A DNA stretch of 57,556 nucleotides from contig JAQUWD010000020.1 in the NCBI GenBank assembly GCA_028693055.1, positions 1-57,556 of the forward strand. The letters run 5' to 3'. Shown here piece after piece: positions 31,846 to 41,210 of this stretch. The translations under genes and the position numbers were made by a program. Source of the stretch: Eubacteriales bacterium (GTDB lineage Bacteria; Bacillota; Clostridia; Christensenellales; Aristaeellaceae). Within the stretch, counting starts at the first letter, position 1. Each line of letters starts with the position of its first letter. Below the pieces are notes generated by a model. That model saw nothing but the letters and a program-made list of their open reading frames with translations, did not search any database and was not told the DNA's origin.

Positions 31846-32232
31846 ATGCTGGAAGCCATCCCGCGTCTGCTGGAGGAGCATTTTGAGGAAATCATCGCCG
31901 TGCTGCTTTTCGGTATCGGCTTTACAACCTTGCTCTTGCACCGCAACCTTATTAAGAAAATCATCGGACTCAACATCATGGATACCGCCGTTTATCTGTT
32001 TCTTACCTCCGTGGGTTACATTGAAGGGCGTACCGCGCCCATCTTAACCGACGGTATCACCTCAGCCCAGAACTACGTGAACCCAATTCCCAGCGGCTTG
32101 GTGCTGACCGGCATTGTGGTATCCGTCAGCGTAACGGCAGTCACGCTGTCGCTGACCATCCGTCTTTACCGGCGCTACCATACGTTGGACATTGACAAAA
32201 TTACCTTGCTGATGAAGGGGGAGGACAACTGA
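31846..32232 (+). CDS. mrpC: Na+/H+ antiporter subunit C (MrpC/MnhC, NuoK-like)
   Basis: 128 residues with three helices; LFGIGFTTLLLHRNLIKKIIGLNIMDTAVYLF and NPIPSGLVLTGIVVSVSVTAVTLSLTIRLY fit the NuoK/MrpC family. It starts 2 bp after the previous stop and shares a base with the next start. Confidence 0.94.
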   Translation: MLEAIPRLLEEHFEEIIAVLLFGIGFTTLLLHRNLIKKIIGLNIMDTAVYLFLTSVGYIEGRTAPILTDGITSAQNYVNPIPSGLVLTGIVVSVSVTAVTLSLTIRLYRRYHTLDIDKITLLMKGEDN

Positions 32233-33725
32233 TGGAGTTTGTAAAGAACGTCCCCTTCTTTTCCATCATGCTATGCATGATCAGCGGCGTGACCGCCTCG
32301 ATGCTGCCCCCCAAGATTGCTAAATGGTGGACGGTGGCGCTGGCGGCTGTGGTGGCTGCGCTGAATGCATGGCTGCTTTCGTATTTGCTATCCGTCGGCG
32401 AGAGCTATACCTACATGATGGGTCATTTCCCCGCGCCTTGGGGCAACGAGCTTCGGGGCGGCATTCTGGAGGCGTTGCTGGCTGTCGTTTTCAGCATTGT
32501 TCTGTTGGTCAGCACGCTAGGCGGCATGCAGAAGCTGGAATATCAGGTGGACCCCCATAAGCAGAACCTGTTCTGCGTCATGCTGGATTTGGTTTTGGCA
32601 GCGATGATTTCCATGCTGTACACCAACGACCTGTTTACCGGCTATGTCTTTATCGAAATCATGACCTTGGGCGCTTGTGTGTTGATCATGTCCCGGCAGA
32701 ACGGCCGCACGCTGGTATCCGCCATGCGGTATATGATCATGAGCCTGTTGGGCTCCGGTTTAATTTTAATCGCGATTACCTTGACCTACAACCTGACGGG
32801 ACATCTGCTGATGGAGAATATCCAGCAGAGCTTTGCGCAGCTCCACGCTAGCGGACAGTATGAGGTTCCCATTACGGTCATCACCGGCCTGTTCTTTGTG
32901 GGTCTGGGCATCAAAAGCGCGTTGTTTCCCTTCCATACGTGGCTGCCCGACGCTTACGGCTATTCCACGCCCGCCGCGTCCTCGGTGCTAAGCAGCATCG
33001 TCAGCAAGGCTTATATTTTTCTGCTGATGAAAATTTTCTATCGCGTCATCGGCATGGACATCATCCATAGCAGCCACGTTATGAACCTGCTGTTCATCTT
33101 CGGCGTAGCGGGTATGATTCTGGGCAGCTTGAGCGCAATCCGCAGCCATGACCTGCGGCGCATGAACGCTTATAGCTCCGTCGCGCAAATTGGCTACCTT
33201 TACGCCGGCATCGGCTTGGGAATCGAAGCGGGCTTTGTTGCCGCCATTTACCACATGATTATGCACTCCGTAGCGAAAAGCTCGCTATTCATTGCTACCT
33301 CCGGGCTGGCAGACGCGTCGGGGGATAGCAAGCGCTTCTCCGACCTGCGGGGCGCGGGCTATCGCTATCCCGCGGCGGGCATCTGCTTTTCTGTCAGCGC
33401 TATGAGCTTGGTGGGTATCCCCATCTTGGGCGGCTTTGTCAGTAAGCTGTATTTCAGCCAAGCGGCCTTTGAATACGGCGGCGTGCATCTGTGGGTGATG
33501 CTTTCCGCGCTGGCGCTCAGTACCTTCCTCAACGTACTGTATTTCATGCGTACCGTGATCACTCTTTACCGCCCGCCGAAGAAGGGCTTCCAGCCCCCCG
33601 CCTTCCGTAAGGACCCGCGCACGGTGACGGCTCTGTGGATTATGACGGCGCTGAATTTCTTGGTGGGACTGCTGGCGCAGCCCATCGTTATGGCGATTAC
33701 CCGCGGCTTGAGAATGTTCGCGTAG
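32232..33725 (+). CDS. mrpD: Mrp antiporter large subunit, first MrpD-like copy
   Basis: 497 residues, about 14 helices, proton-antiporter (NuoM/N, Proton_antipo_M) family. The TM5 Glu is in YVFIEIMTLGA and the TM7 Lys in GIKSALFPFHTWLPDAYGYSTPAASSVLSS. The discontinuous-helix region and a second Lys/His-containing segment (HDLRRMNAYSSVAQIGYLYAG) follow. It directly follows mrpC, the usual position of mrpD. Confidence 0.92.
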   Translation: MEFVKNVPFFSIMLCMISGVTASMLPPKIAKWWTVALAAVVAALNAWLLSYLLSVGESYTYMMGHFPAPWGNELRGGILEALLAVVFSIVLLVSTLGGMQKLEYQVDPHKQNLFCVMLDLVLAAMISMLYTNDLFTGYVFIEIMTLGACVLIMSRQNGRTLVSAMRYMIMSLLGSGLILIAITLTYNLTGHLLMENIQQSFAQLHASGQYEVPITVITGLFFVGLGIKSALFPFHTWLPDAYGYSTPAASSVLSSIVSKAYIFLLMKIFYRVIGMDIIHSSHVMNLLFIFGVAGMILGSLSAIRSHDLRRMNAYSSVAQIGYLYAGIGLGIEAGFVAAIYHMIMHSVAKSSLFIATSGLADASGDSKRFSDLRGAGYRYPAAGICFSVSAMSLVGIPILGGFVSKLYFSQAAFEYGGVHLWVMLSALALSTFLNVLYFMRTVITLYRPPKKGFQPPAFRKDPRTVTALWIMTALNFLVGLLAQPIVMAITRGLRMFA

Positions 33726-33737
33726 GGAGGAATGAGA

Positions 33738-35219
33738 ATGCAAGCTTTTCTGCTATGGTTTACACCGCTGTTTCCGCTGCTGTGCGGCATGCTATGCTGG
33801 TTCCTGCCCTGTATACAAGGAAAGAAAACGCGTAACGCCTTTGTTTTCCTTGCCTTGTGCGTGAATATGGCGCTGTCCGTCTGGCTGAGCCTGACGGGGG
33901 ATGGACAGCTGTACCTATTCTCCATCACGGGAACCATTCCCATCTATTTTCAATCGGATTTGCTAGGGCGGCTGTTTCTGCTGCTGGTGGGAGCCATGTG
34001 GCTCAACTCGGGGGCCTTTTCCTTCGATTATCTGGGAGACGATCCCGCCCAGCGCCGCTATTATACCTTCTACCTGTTGACCTTGGGCGCCCTTAACGGC
34101 ATCTGCTTGGCGGGCACGCTGGTGACCATGTATGTCTGCTTTGAAATGATGACGCTGTTGTCTGTGGCGCTGGTGCTTCATAATATGACCAAGGAAGCCG
34201 TAGCGGCGGGCATCAAGTATCTGGTGTATTCCGTCGCCGGTGCGATGATGGGGTTATTCGGTATCTTCTTTTTCACCCAAAATGCGGTTACGCCCGTGTT
34301 TACACCCGGCGGCGTACTATCCCCGGAAGCGGTCTCTTCACAGGGGGCTATGCTGTTGTGGGTGCTGCTGGTGACGATCATCGGCTTTGGCACCAAGGCG
34401 GGTATGTTTCCCATGCACGGCTGGCTGCCTACCGCTCACCCCATCGCGCCCGCCTGCGCCAGCGCGGTGCTGAGCGGCGTCATTACGAAAATGGGCGTGC
34501 TGTGTATTATTCGCGTCATCTACTTTGTGGTGGGGCCGGAATTCCTGCGTGGAACGTGGGTGCAGACCGTACTGCTGATTTTGGCGTTGTGCACCGTGTT
34601 TATGGGCTCTATGATGGCCTTCAAGGTAACGGGGCTGAAAAAGCGGCTGGCCTATTCCACGGTATCCCAGGTAAGCTACATTTTGTTCGGCGTGTTTATG
34701 CTCAACCAAACCGCCTTTGTAGGCTCCATGCTGCATTTATATTTCCACAGCATTATGAAAAACGCTTTGTTCCTGTGTGCCGGCGCTGTGATTGTAAAAA
34801 CCGGCCTCCACGATGTGCGGGAGCTGAAGGGCGTTGGCAAGCGTATGCCGGTGACCATGTGGTGCTTCACCTTGGCGGGTATTGGTCTGGTGGGCATTCC
34901 GCCCCTGTCCGGCTTTATGAGCAAGTGGCAGCTGGCTACGGGCGCGATCGGCAGCGGCGTTGCCGTGTTTAGCTGGCTGGGGCCGGTGGTGCTATTGGTA
35001 TCCGCCTTGCTGACCGCCGCTTATCTGCTGCCCGTGAGTATCGACGGCTTCTTCCCCGGCCACAACGCGGGGGAGGCTGCCATTGATCTGTCGCCCTGCG
35101 AGGCGTCGTGGGGCATGACGATTCCTTTGCTGATTTTAACGGCGCTTACCATTGTGCTGGGGCTTTGTCCCTCGATTGTGCAGAACGCGGCGGAAGCTCT
35201 TGCCGCGCTGCTGCTGTAA
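33738..35219 (+). CDS. Mrp antiporter large subunit, second MrpD-like copy
   Basis: 493 residues from the ATG (MQAFLLWFTPL) 7 nt after GGGAGG; the ATG at 33732 abuts that SD. Helix-5 Glu in VCFEMMTLLSVALVLH, helix-7 Lys in GTKAGMFPMHGWLPTAHPIAPACASAVLSG, and LKKRLAYSTVSQVSYILFG. A paralogue of its neighbours, not a tandem DNA repeat, since the sequences are well diverged. Confidence 0.9.
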   Translation: MQAFLLWFTPLFPLLCGMLCWFLPCIQGKKTRNAFVFLALCVNMALSVWLSLTGDGQLYLFSITGTIPIYFQSDLLGRLFLLLVGAMWLNSGAFSFDYLGDDPAQRRYYTFYLLTLGALNGICLAGTLVTMYVCFEMMTLLSVALVLHNMTKEAVAAGIKYLVYSVAGAMMGLFGIFFFTQNAVTPVFTPGGVLSPEAVSSQGAMLLWVLLVTIIGFGTKAGMFPMHGWLPTAHPIAPACASAVLSGVITKMGVLCIIRVIYFVVGPEFLRGTWVQTVLLILALCTVFMGSMMAFKVTGLKKRLAYSTVSQVSYILFGVFMLNQTAFVGSMLHLYFHSIMKNALFLCAGAVIVKTGLHDVRELKGVGKRMPVTMWCFTLAGIGLVGIPPLSGFMSKWQLATGAIGSGVAVFSWLGPVVLLVSALLTAAYLLPVSIDGFFPGHNAGEAAIDLSPCEASWGMTIPLLILTALTIVLGLCPSIVQNAAEALAALLL

Positions 35220-35231
35220 GGGGGTGGCTTG

Positions 35232-36692
35232 ATGATTCTTTTATCCGCTATCCTCTGCCCCTTTCTGGGAGCAATCGGGTTGTTTTTGCTTAAGCCTAAA
35301 TCCGAAAAGGTGCGCAATCCTTATGTGATGGCTGTAACGGTGCTGTCCTCGGTCTTGGTGGCGCTGAGCCTTTTCATCCCCGGCGATCATCAGCACACGT
35401 GGCTGCAGGTAACAGACGCGCTGTCCATCAGCTTCCGTCTGGACGGGCTGGGACGGGTCTTTGGCGGTCTGGTAGCCTTTCTATGGCCGCTGGCTACCTT
35501 GTACGGCCTTGAGTACATGCGGCACGAGGGCGGAGAGAACACCTTCTTCGGCTTTTACCTGCTTAGCTATTTTGCTACGCTGGGCATTGCGTTCAGCGAG
35601 GATTTAATGACGCTGTACATCTTTTACGAGTTGCTTACGCTGGCGACGCTGCCCTTGGTCATGCATGGCATGGGAGGCCGCAACGTCTACGCCGGTCGTA
35701 AATACCTGTACTACTCGCTGGGCGGCGCGGCGCTGGGCTTTATCGCCTTGGTAACCGTGGTGCATTACAGCGGCAACAGTAACTTTGTATATGGCGGCAT
35801 TCCCGCTATGATGACCGCGCCCATGAGCGTGCTCCTTCCTGTGTTTGTGATCGGCTTCTTCGGCTTCGGCGCGAAGGCGGCGGTTTTTCCGCTCCACGGC
35901 TGGCTGCCTACCGCCAGCATTGCGCCTACCCCGGTTACTGCGTTGCTGCATGCCGTGGCTGTGGTTAAGGCGGGCGCCTTTGCGGTGATCCGCATGAGCT
36001 ACTATTGCTTCTCTCCCGACAGGATGCGGGGCACTTGGGCTCAAAGCGTATGCCTGTGCGTCGCCGCCGGCACCATCCTCATCGGCAGCGCCATGGCGGT
36101 ACGGGAGCAGCACTTAAAGCGCAGACTGGCCTATTCCACCATGTCCAACTTAAGCTACGTGCTTTTCGGCGCGCTGCTTCTGACCCCCGAGGGTCTGCGG
36201 GGCGGACTGATGCACATGGTCTTTCACGCGCTGATGAAAATTTCTCTCTTTAGCTGCGTAGGCGCAATCATGATCCAGACAGGGAAGAGCTATGTGGCGG
36301 ATATTCGCGGCATGAGCAAGCGCATGCCCTTTATTTGCGCGGTATTCCTGTTCTGCGCCATCGAGCTGGTGGGCATCCCGCCCTTTGTGGGCTTCCAGAG
36401 CAAATGGGCGCTGGCTACAGCTGGGCTGAACAGCGGCAGCGTTTTTGGACTGATCGGCATGGGCGCGTTGATCGTTTCCGCCGTGCTGACGGCTATCTAT
36501 CTGCTGGTGCCCGCCGTTTCCACCTATGCGCTGCCCTTGGAGCCAACGGCCCATTTGGAAGAGCGCAGCTACGATCCGGGCTGGCGTATGAAGGTCTGCC
36601 TCGGCGTGCTCTGCGTCGTTATGCTGGCGCTGGCATTCTTTTCCGCTCCGCTGGTACGGTTTCTGACCGCCGTAGCGGGCGGACAATTCTAG
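35232..36692 (+). CDS. Mrp antiporter large subunit, third MrpD-like copy
   Basis: 486 residues from the ATG at 35232 (GGGGTGG upstream). Helix-5 Glu in IFYELLTLATLPLVMHG, helix-7 Lys in GAKAAVFPLHGWLPTASIAPTPVTALLHAV, and LKRRLAYSTMSNLSYVLFG. The HAVAVVKAGAFAVIR stretch resembles NuoL/MrpA more than the preceding two copies do. Confidence 0.9.
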   Translation: MILLSAILCPFLGAIGLFLLKPKSEKVRNPYVMAVTVLSSVLVALSLFIPGDHQHTWLQVTDALSISFRLDGLGRVFGGLVAFLWPLATLYGLEYMRHEGGENTFFGFYLLSYFATLGIAFSEDLMTLYIFYELLTLATLPLVMHGMGGRNVYAGRKYLYYSLGGAALGFIALVTVVHYSGNSNFVYGGIPAMMTAPMSVLLPVFVIGFFGFGAKAAVFPLHGWLPTASIAPTPVTALLHAVAVVKAGAFAVIRMSYYCFSPDRMRGTWAQSVCLCVAAGTILIGSAMAVREQHLKRRLAYSTMSNLSYVLFGALLLTPEGLRGGLMHMVFHALMKISLFSCVGAIMIQTGKSYVADIRGMSKRMPFICAVFLFCAIELVGIPPFVGFQSKWALATAGLNSGSVFGLIGMGALIVSAVLTAIYLLVPAVSTYALPLEPTAHLEERSYDPGWRMKVCLGVLCVVMLALAFFSAPLVRFLTAVAGGQF

Positions 36693-36708
36693 GAAGGAGG
36701 CGGACGGT

Positions 36709-38826
36709 ATGCAAGGAAATGTTCTGCTCTTTTTAGTGGCGGTTGTGCCCATGCTGGCCGCGCCTTTAAGCTACGCGCTGGGGCGCAAGCGCGCCATGAA
36801 CGCCGTTTGGGTCATGGTGACCGCTGCCGCCGCGGTGATGGCGGCGTTGATCGGGCTTCTGGTTTCCGCGGCTCAGGGTGCAGCGCAAAGCTTTCAATGG
36901 GACGGCTTCTGCGGGCTTGGGCTTTCCATGACAGCCGACGGCTTTAGGGCGCTATATGCCTGTGTGGCGGGGCTGATGTGGTTGATTACCTCCGTGTTCA
37001 GCTTGGACTATTTCAAGCATGAGGAAAACGTAGGAAGGTATGCCTTCTTCACCTTGATGACCTTTGGCGCAACGGTGGGGCTGTTTCTATCGGGAACGCT
37101 GTTTTCTACCTTTCTCTTCTTCGAGGTGATGTCTTTAGCCAGCTATCCGTGGGTGGCTCATGAGGAAGACCCCGCCGCCATGCGGGCGGCGCAGACCTAC
37201 CTGTACATCGCGATCATTGGCGGTCTGGTGACCTTGATGGGCTTGTTCCTGCTGCCGAACGGCTTGGTGATCGTCTCCTACGGTGAATTATCCGGCGCGG
37301 CGGCGGCGGTGGGAGCGGACAGGCTTTGGCTTCCCGCTTTGCTGGTGCTGTTTGGCTTTGGCGCAAAGGCCGGCTCCTTCCCCCTGCACATCTGGCTGCC
37401 CAAAGCTCACCCGGTAGCGCCCGCTCCTGCCAGCGCTTTGCTTTCCGGCATTCTCACCAAGGCGGGCGTCTTTGGCATGCTGGTGCTTACCTGCTTGGTG
37501 ATGAAGGGCAGCTTTGCATGGGGCGATTTGATCTTCCGCTTGGGCGTGATTACCATGCTGCTAGGCGCGGCGCTGGCGATCCTCTCTGGCAACCTGAAGC
37601 GTACGCTGGCCTGCTCGTCCTTGAGCCAAATCGGCTTTATCATGGTAGGTATCGGCCTGTGCGGCATGCTGGGTGAGGAAAATGGGCTTGCCGCCTACGG
37701 TACGGTGGGGCATATGGTGAACCATTCGTTGTTCAAGCTGGTCTTATTCCTCTGTGCGGGCGCGGTAGCCATGAATACCCATCAGCTGGCCCTTTGCGAC
37801 GTGCAGGGCTTTGGTCGCAAAAAACCGCTGTTCCAAGCCGCGTTCCTTTGTGGAGCGCTGGGCATCAGCGGCGTACCCCTGTTCAGCGGGTATCTGAGCA
37901 AATCTCTACTGCATGAAGGCATTCTGGAGCTGATCGCTCATTTGCAGGCGCAGGGGCAAAGCGTTGCTTTATACCAGCTTTCAGAATACGCCTTTTTATT
38001 GGCGGGCGGCATGACCCTCTGCTACATGCTCAAGCTTTACGTCTGTCTTTTTGTGAAAAAGCATCCCACCCGCCAAGCGGAATACGATGGGATGAAGCGC
38101 TGGGCTTTTCCCCTGCCGATGGGTGCGCTGCTATGGATCGCCGCGTTGATTCCCCTGATTGGCGTGCTACCGCAAGTATTGATGAGCGGCTTTGGCAGCT
38201 TATCGCAGTCCTTCCTGGAGGCGGGGACTCCCGCCCATTTGCCCATTGCCTATTTCAGCGGTGAAAATCTGCTGGGCGCGTTGAAATCCATCGTGATTGG
38301 TCTTGCGCTTTATGGCGTTCTGTGGGCGTTGGGTCGCCGCAAGCAAGGCGAGAAGAGTAAAACTGCGCTTCGGTTTGATTTGGAGGACATGGTGTACCGT
38401 CCCGTCCTCAAGCTTCTCAGCTGGGTAGGCTACGGCGTGGCTTTTGTGCTGGATCGCCTGCTGGATTGGGTGGTTTTGTTCCTCAAGGGCTTAGGCATGG
38501 TACTAGGCCGTCTGATGGACGGCACGGGCGACGGCGCGGTCTATGCCGCGCAGAAAACGGTGCTTTCTCCCCGGCAGCGGGCGCGTCCAATCCCTGTGGG
38601 CAACCGCTTCACCTTTGCGCTGGGTACCTTTATGGACGGCTTTGTCGGCTTGCTGAATCTCTCCTTTTACCGCCGCAAGCCCATCGAGTTCAGCTTTGTC
38701 GCTGCCTTTGCGGCCCTCCACGAGGAGGTAACGAAGGAATCGCGGCAGCTGACCCGCTCCATCAGCTTCGGGCTATTGATGTTCTGCCTAGGACTTTTTG
38801 CCACGCTAGTGTATTTACTCTACTAA
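36709..38826 (+). CDS. Mrp antiporter large subunit, NuoL/MrpA-like with long C-terminal extension
   Basis: 705 residues. The first 510 or so are a NuoL/M-type antiporter: Glu in FLFFEVMSLASYPWVAHEEDP, Lys in GAKAGSFPLHIWLPKAHPVAPAPASALLSG, and LKRTLACSSLSQIGFIMVG. The last 190 residues hold a helix, a cytosolic loop (QGEKSKTALRFDLEDMVYRPVLKLL), an amphipathic stretch like the lateral helix of NuoL, and a final transmembrane helix. It lacks the DUF4040/MbhE tail of true MrpA, which is encoded separately at 30578 and 30834. It is the last gene of the operon. Confidence 0.9.
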   Translation: MQGNVLLFLVAVVPMLAAPLSYALGRKRAMNAVWVMVTAAAAVMAALIGLLVSAAQGAAQSFQWDGFCGLGLSMTADGFRALYACVAGLMWLITSVFSLDYFKHEENVGRYAFFTLMTFGATVGLFLSGTLFSTFLFFEVMSLASYPWVAHEEDPAAMRAAQTYLYIAIIGGLVTLMGLFLLPNGLVIVSYGELSGAAAAVGADRLWLPALLVLFGFGAKAGSFPLHIWLPKAHPVAPAPASALLSGILTKAGVFGMLVLTCLVMKGSFAWGDLIFRLGVITMLLGAALAILSGNLKRTLACSSLSQIGFIMVGIGLCGMLGEENGLAAYGTVGHMVNHSLFKLVLFLCAGAVAMNTHQLALCDVQGFGRKKPLFQAAFLCGALGISGVPLFSGYLSKSLLHEGILELIAHLQAQGQSVALYQLSEYAFLLAGGMTLCYMLKLYVCLFVKKHPTRQAEYDGMKRWAFPLPMGALLWIAALIPLIGVLPQVLMSGFGSLSQSFLEAGTPAHLPIAYFSGENLLGALKSIVIGLALYGVLWALGRRKQGEKSKTALRFDLEDMVYRPVLKLLSWVGYGVAFVLDRLLDWVVLFLKGLGMVLGRLMDGTGDGAVYAAQKTVLSPRQRARPIPVGNRFTFALGTFMDGFVGLLNLSFYRRKPIEFSFVAAFAALHEEVTKESRQLTRSISFGLLMFCLGLFATLVYLLY

Positions 38827-38836
38827 TTGCAAATCA

Positions 38837-38956
38837 AAAAAAGGGACTGTATCACGGCAGGGGCTTCCGCCCCTGCACCCTGACAAGGGCTTTAGCCCTT
38901 GACCCAGTTTTGCCCGCCGGATCGGCGGGCATTGTTGGTGATACAGTCCCTTTTTT
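38837..38956. terminator. Bidirectional cloverleaf-like terminator
   Basis: A perfect 19-bp outer stem (38837-38855 with 38938-38956, A6/T6 ends) encloses three hairpins. They are GCAGGGGC/GCCCCTGC (38857-38876), CAAGGGC/GCCCTTG (38884-38901) and GCCCGCCG/CGGCGGGC (38912-38930). It lies between the convergent Mrp operon and dapL and gives T-runs on both strands. The four-way design is larger than needed for termination and may be a mobile palindromic element. Confidence 0.9.
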
Positions 38957-38967
38957 GTATATGTGTT

Positions 38968-40194
38968 TTACCGTCCAAGCCGTTGGATACGCTCCACCGC
39001 TTCTTGGGTTTTTTCCAGCGTGTTAAAAGCCGTCAGACGGAAGTAACCCTCTCCGCAGGGGCCGAAGCCTGCGCCGGGAGTGCCTACCACGTGAACCTCG
39101 TGGAGTAGCTTGTCAAAGAACGTCCAGCTGTCCATGCCCGTAGGAGTTTTCATCCACACATAGGGTGCGTCTACGCCGCCAAACACAGTATAGCCCGCTT
39201 TTTGCACGCCCTCCCGAATGATCCGGGCATTGGTAAGGTAATAGTGGATGTTCGCCATGCATTGCTGCCAGCCGTCGACGCTGTAAACCGCCTCTGCCGC
39301 CCGCTGGATGGGATAGCTAACGCCATTGAACTTGCTGCCCATACGCCGCTTCCACATGGCGTTTAGCTCCACCGGCTGCCCATTGCCGCCCATCCCGACA
39401 ACCCCGTGGGGAATCACCATAAAGCCGCAGCGGGTGCCGGTAAAGCCGGCGGTTTTGGAATAGCTGCAGCATTCGATCGCCACATCCTTGGCACCCTCGA
39501 TTTCATAAATGGAATGGGGCGCGTCGCTGGTGATGAAGGCCTTATAGGCCGCATCGTAAACAATTACACAGCCGGTATGCTTGGCATAATCCACAAAGAG
39601 CTTGAGCTGCGCCTTGGTCAAAGTGGTACCCGTGGGATTGTTGGGGTAGCATAGGTAGATCACGTCCACGGGGCGATCGGGCAAAGGCGGTACAAAGCCG
39701 TTTTCCTCGTTGCAGGGTAGATAGCACAAGCGGTTCCAGCGATCCTTCACATACTCTCCGGCACGGCCCATCATGGCATTGGAATCCACATAGACCGGAT
39801 AGACGGGGTCGGTGACGGCAATGACCGCGTCGTTGCTGAACAGCTCCTGCACGTTGGAGACATCGCATTTTGCGCCGTCGGAAATGAAAACCTCGTCAAA
39901 AGCAATCTCCACGCCCAAGGCTTGGTAATCGTTTTTGATGATGGCGTTCACCAGAAAATCGTAGCCGTAATCCGGCCCGTAGCCACGGAAGGTTTCCGCC
40001 TCGCCCATTTCCCGGGAAGCTTTAACCATGGCTTCTACCACGGCGGGAGCCAGCGGACGGGTTACGTCGCCAATCCCTAGACGGATCAGATCAGCCTGAG
40101 GGTTTTCGCTGGAATAGGTCTTGACCCGGCGTGCGATCTCCGCAAAGAGATAGCTGCCCGGCAGCTTTTCATAGTTTGGGTTCACCTTTAGCAT
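38968..40194 (-). CDS. dapL: LL-diaminopimelate aminotransferase
   Basis: 408 residues of the class I/II aminotransferase family. The PLP-lysine lies in [16 protein letters not shown], with [16 protein letters not shown] and [14 protein letters not shown] also present. DapL converts tetrahydrodipicolinate directly to LL-diaminopimelate, skipping succinylated or acetylated intermediates. It follows dapF by 18 bp, so the two steps to meso-DAP are encoded together for lysine and peptidoglycan. Confidence 0.97.
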   Translation of the reverse strand: MLKVNPNYEKLPGSYLFAEIARRVKTYSSENPQADLIRLGIGDVTRPLAPAVVEAMVKASREMGEAETFRGYGPDYGYDFLVNAIIKNDYQALGVEIAFDEVFISDGAKCDVSNVQELFSNDAVIAVTDPVYPVYVDSNAMMGRAGEYVKDRWNRLCYLPCNEENGFVPPLPDRPVDVIYLCYPNNPTGTTLTKAQLKLFVDYAKHTGCVIVYDAAYKAFITSDAPHSIYEIEGAKDVAIECCSYSKTAGFTGTRCGFMVIPHGVVGMGGNGQPVELNAMWKRRMGSKFNGVSYPIQRAAEAVYSVDGWQQCMANIHYYLTNARIIREGVQKAGYTVFGGVDAPYVWMKTPTGMDSWTFFDKLLHEVHVVGTPGAGFGPCGEGYFRLTAFNTLEKTQEAVERIQRLGR

Positions 40195-40212
40195 GCGTGT
40201 TCCTCCCCCTAT

Positions 40213-41049
40213 TTAATCTTGCAGCCATTGACCGTCATATACAAAGACAGCCGGGCCGGTCATATAGATGTGACGATCCTTCTCGTCCCAGCGAATCGTC
40301 AGCTTTCCACCGGGCAAAGTGATTTCTGCCTCCCGTTCCGTCAGACCGTTGAGCACACAGGCGGTTAGTACGGCGCACGCGCCTGTGCCGCAGGCTAGCG
40401 TTTCGCCGGTGCCCCGCTCCCAAACCCGCATGGTCACGTGAGTACGATCTACGACGTGAACAAACTCGATATTGGCCTTTCGTGGAAAGAGGGGGGCGAC
40501 CTCCAAAGCGGGGCCGTCTATCGTAACCGGCGCTGTGGAGGGATCCTCCACAAAGGTGACGCCATGGGGATTACCCATGCTTACCATGGTCAGCGGATAG
40601 GTTCGCCCATTGACCTCAACGGGATATCCGATGACTGGGTTTCCCGGAACGGTGGTGGGAATGCGTAGGCCGTCCAGCTCCGGCTGCCCCATATCCACCT
40701 CCACGCTTTCGGTTTGCCCGTTAACAACGTTCAGCCTGAGGGTTTTGACGCCCGCGCCGGTTTCCACCGTTAATAGGGTCTTGTCCGTCAAGCCGCGGTC
40801 GTGGCAATATTTTGCCACACAGCGGATGCCGTTGCCGCACATCTCGCTCTCGCTGCCGTCGTTATTAAACATCCGCATGCGAAAGTCCGCTTGTTGGCTA
40901 GGCAGAATTAGAATCAAGCCGTCGGAGCCGCAACCGAAGTGATAGCGGCTCATGCGCACGCTCAGCTCGGCGGGATCCTCAATTTTTTCCTCAAAACCGT
41001 TGATATAGAGATAGTCGTTGCCAATGCCTTCCATTTTGGTGAAGCGCAA
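40213..41049 (-). CDS. dapF: Diaminopimelate epimerase
   Basis: 278 residues, started at a TTG (LRFTKMEGIGNDYLYING) because GGGGGAGGGG lies 7-8 nt upstream; the longer frame reads through the promoter. The two catalytic cysteines are in MCGNGIRC and ACGTGACA. It converts LL-DAP to meso-DAP. It is the first gene of the dapF-dapL operon. Confidence 0.96.
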   Translation of the reverse strand: MRFTKMEGIGNDYLYINGFEEKIEDPAELSVRMSRYHFGCGSDGLILILPSQQADFRMRMFNNDGSESEMCGNGIRCVAKYCHDRGLTDKTLLTVETGAGVKTLRLNVVNGQTESVEVDMGQPELDGLRIPTTVPGNPVIGYPVEVNGRTYPLTMVSMGNPHGVTFVEDPSTAPVTIDGPALEVAPLFPRKANIEFVHVVDRTHVTMRVWERGTGETLACGTGACAVLTACVLNGLTEREAEITLPGGKLTIRWDEKDRHIYMTGPAVFVYDGQWLQD

Positions 41050-41085
41050 GAACAAACCCCTCCCCCTCGTTATGGTACGGGAGGT

Positions 41086-41114
41086 AGTATACCATAAAGT
41101 ACCTGTATTATCAA
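41086..41114 (-). promoter_or_regulatory. Promoter of dapF-dapL
   Basis: Reverse strand TTGATA (41109-41114), 17-bp spacer, TATACT (41086-41091), about 37 bp before the TTG start. Confidence 0.8.
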
Positions 41115-41210
41115 AGACGGCGCTTTTGAATAAGACGGTGCAGTGCATCATCTTGCGCCGATAAGCCCGTTTATGCTATGATAAGCACGGCGAAAGGAGA
41201 GCTGATACAG

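Noticed and set aside
35604..36752. Reverse-strand ORFs opposite the Mrp subunits
   Set aside because: They are antisense shadows of helix-rich subunits, which give long His/Arg/Gln-rich open frames.
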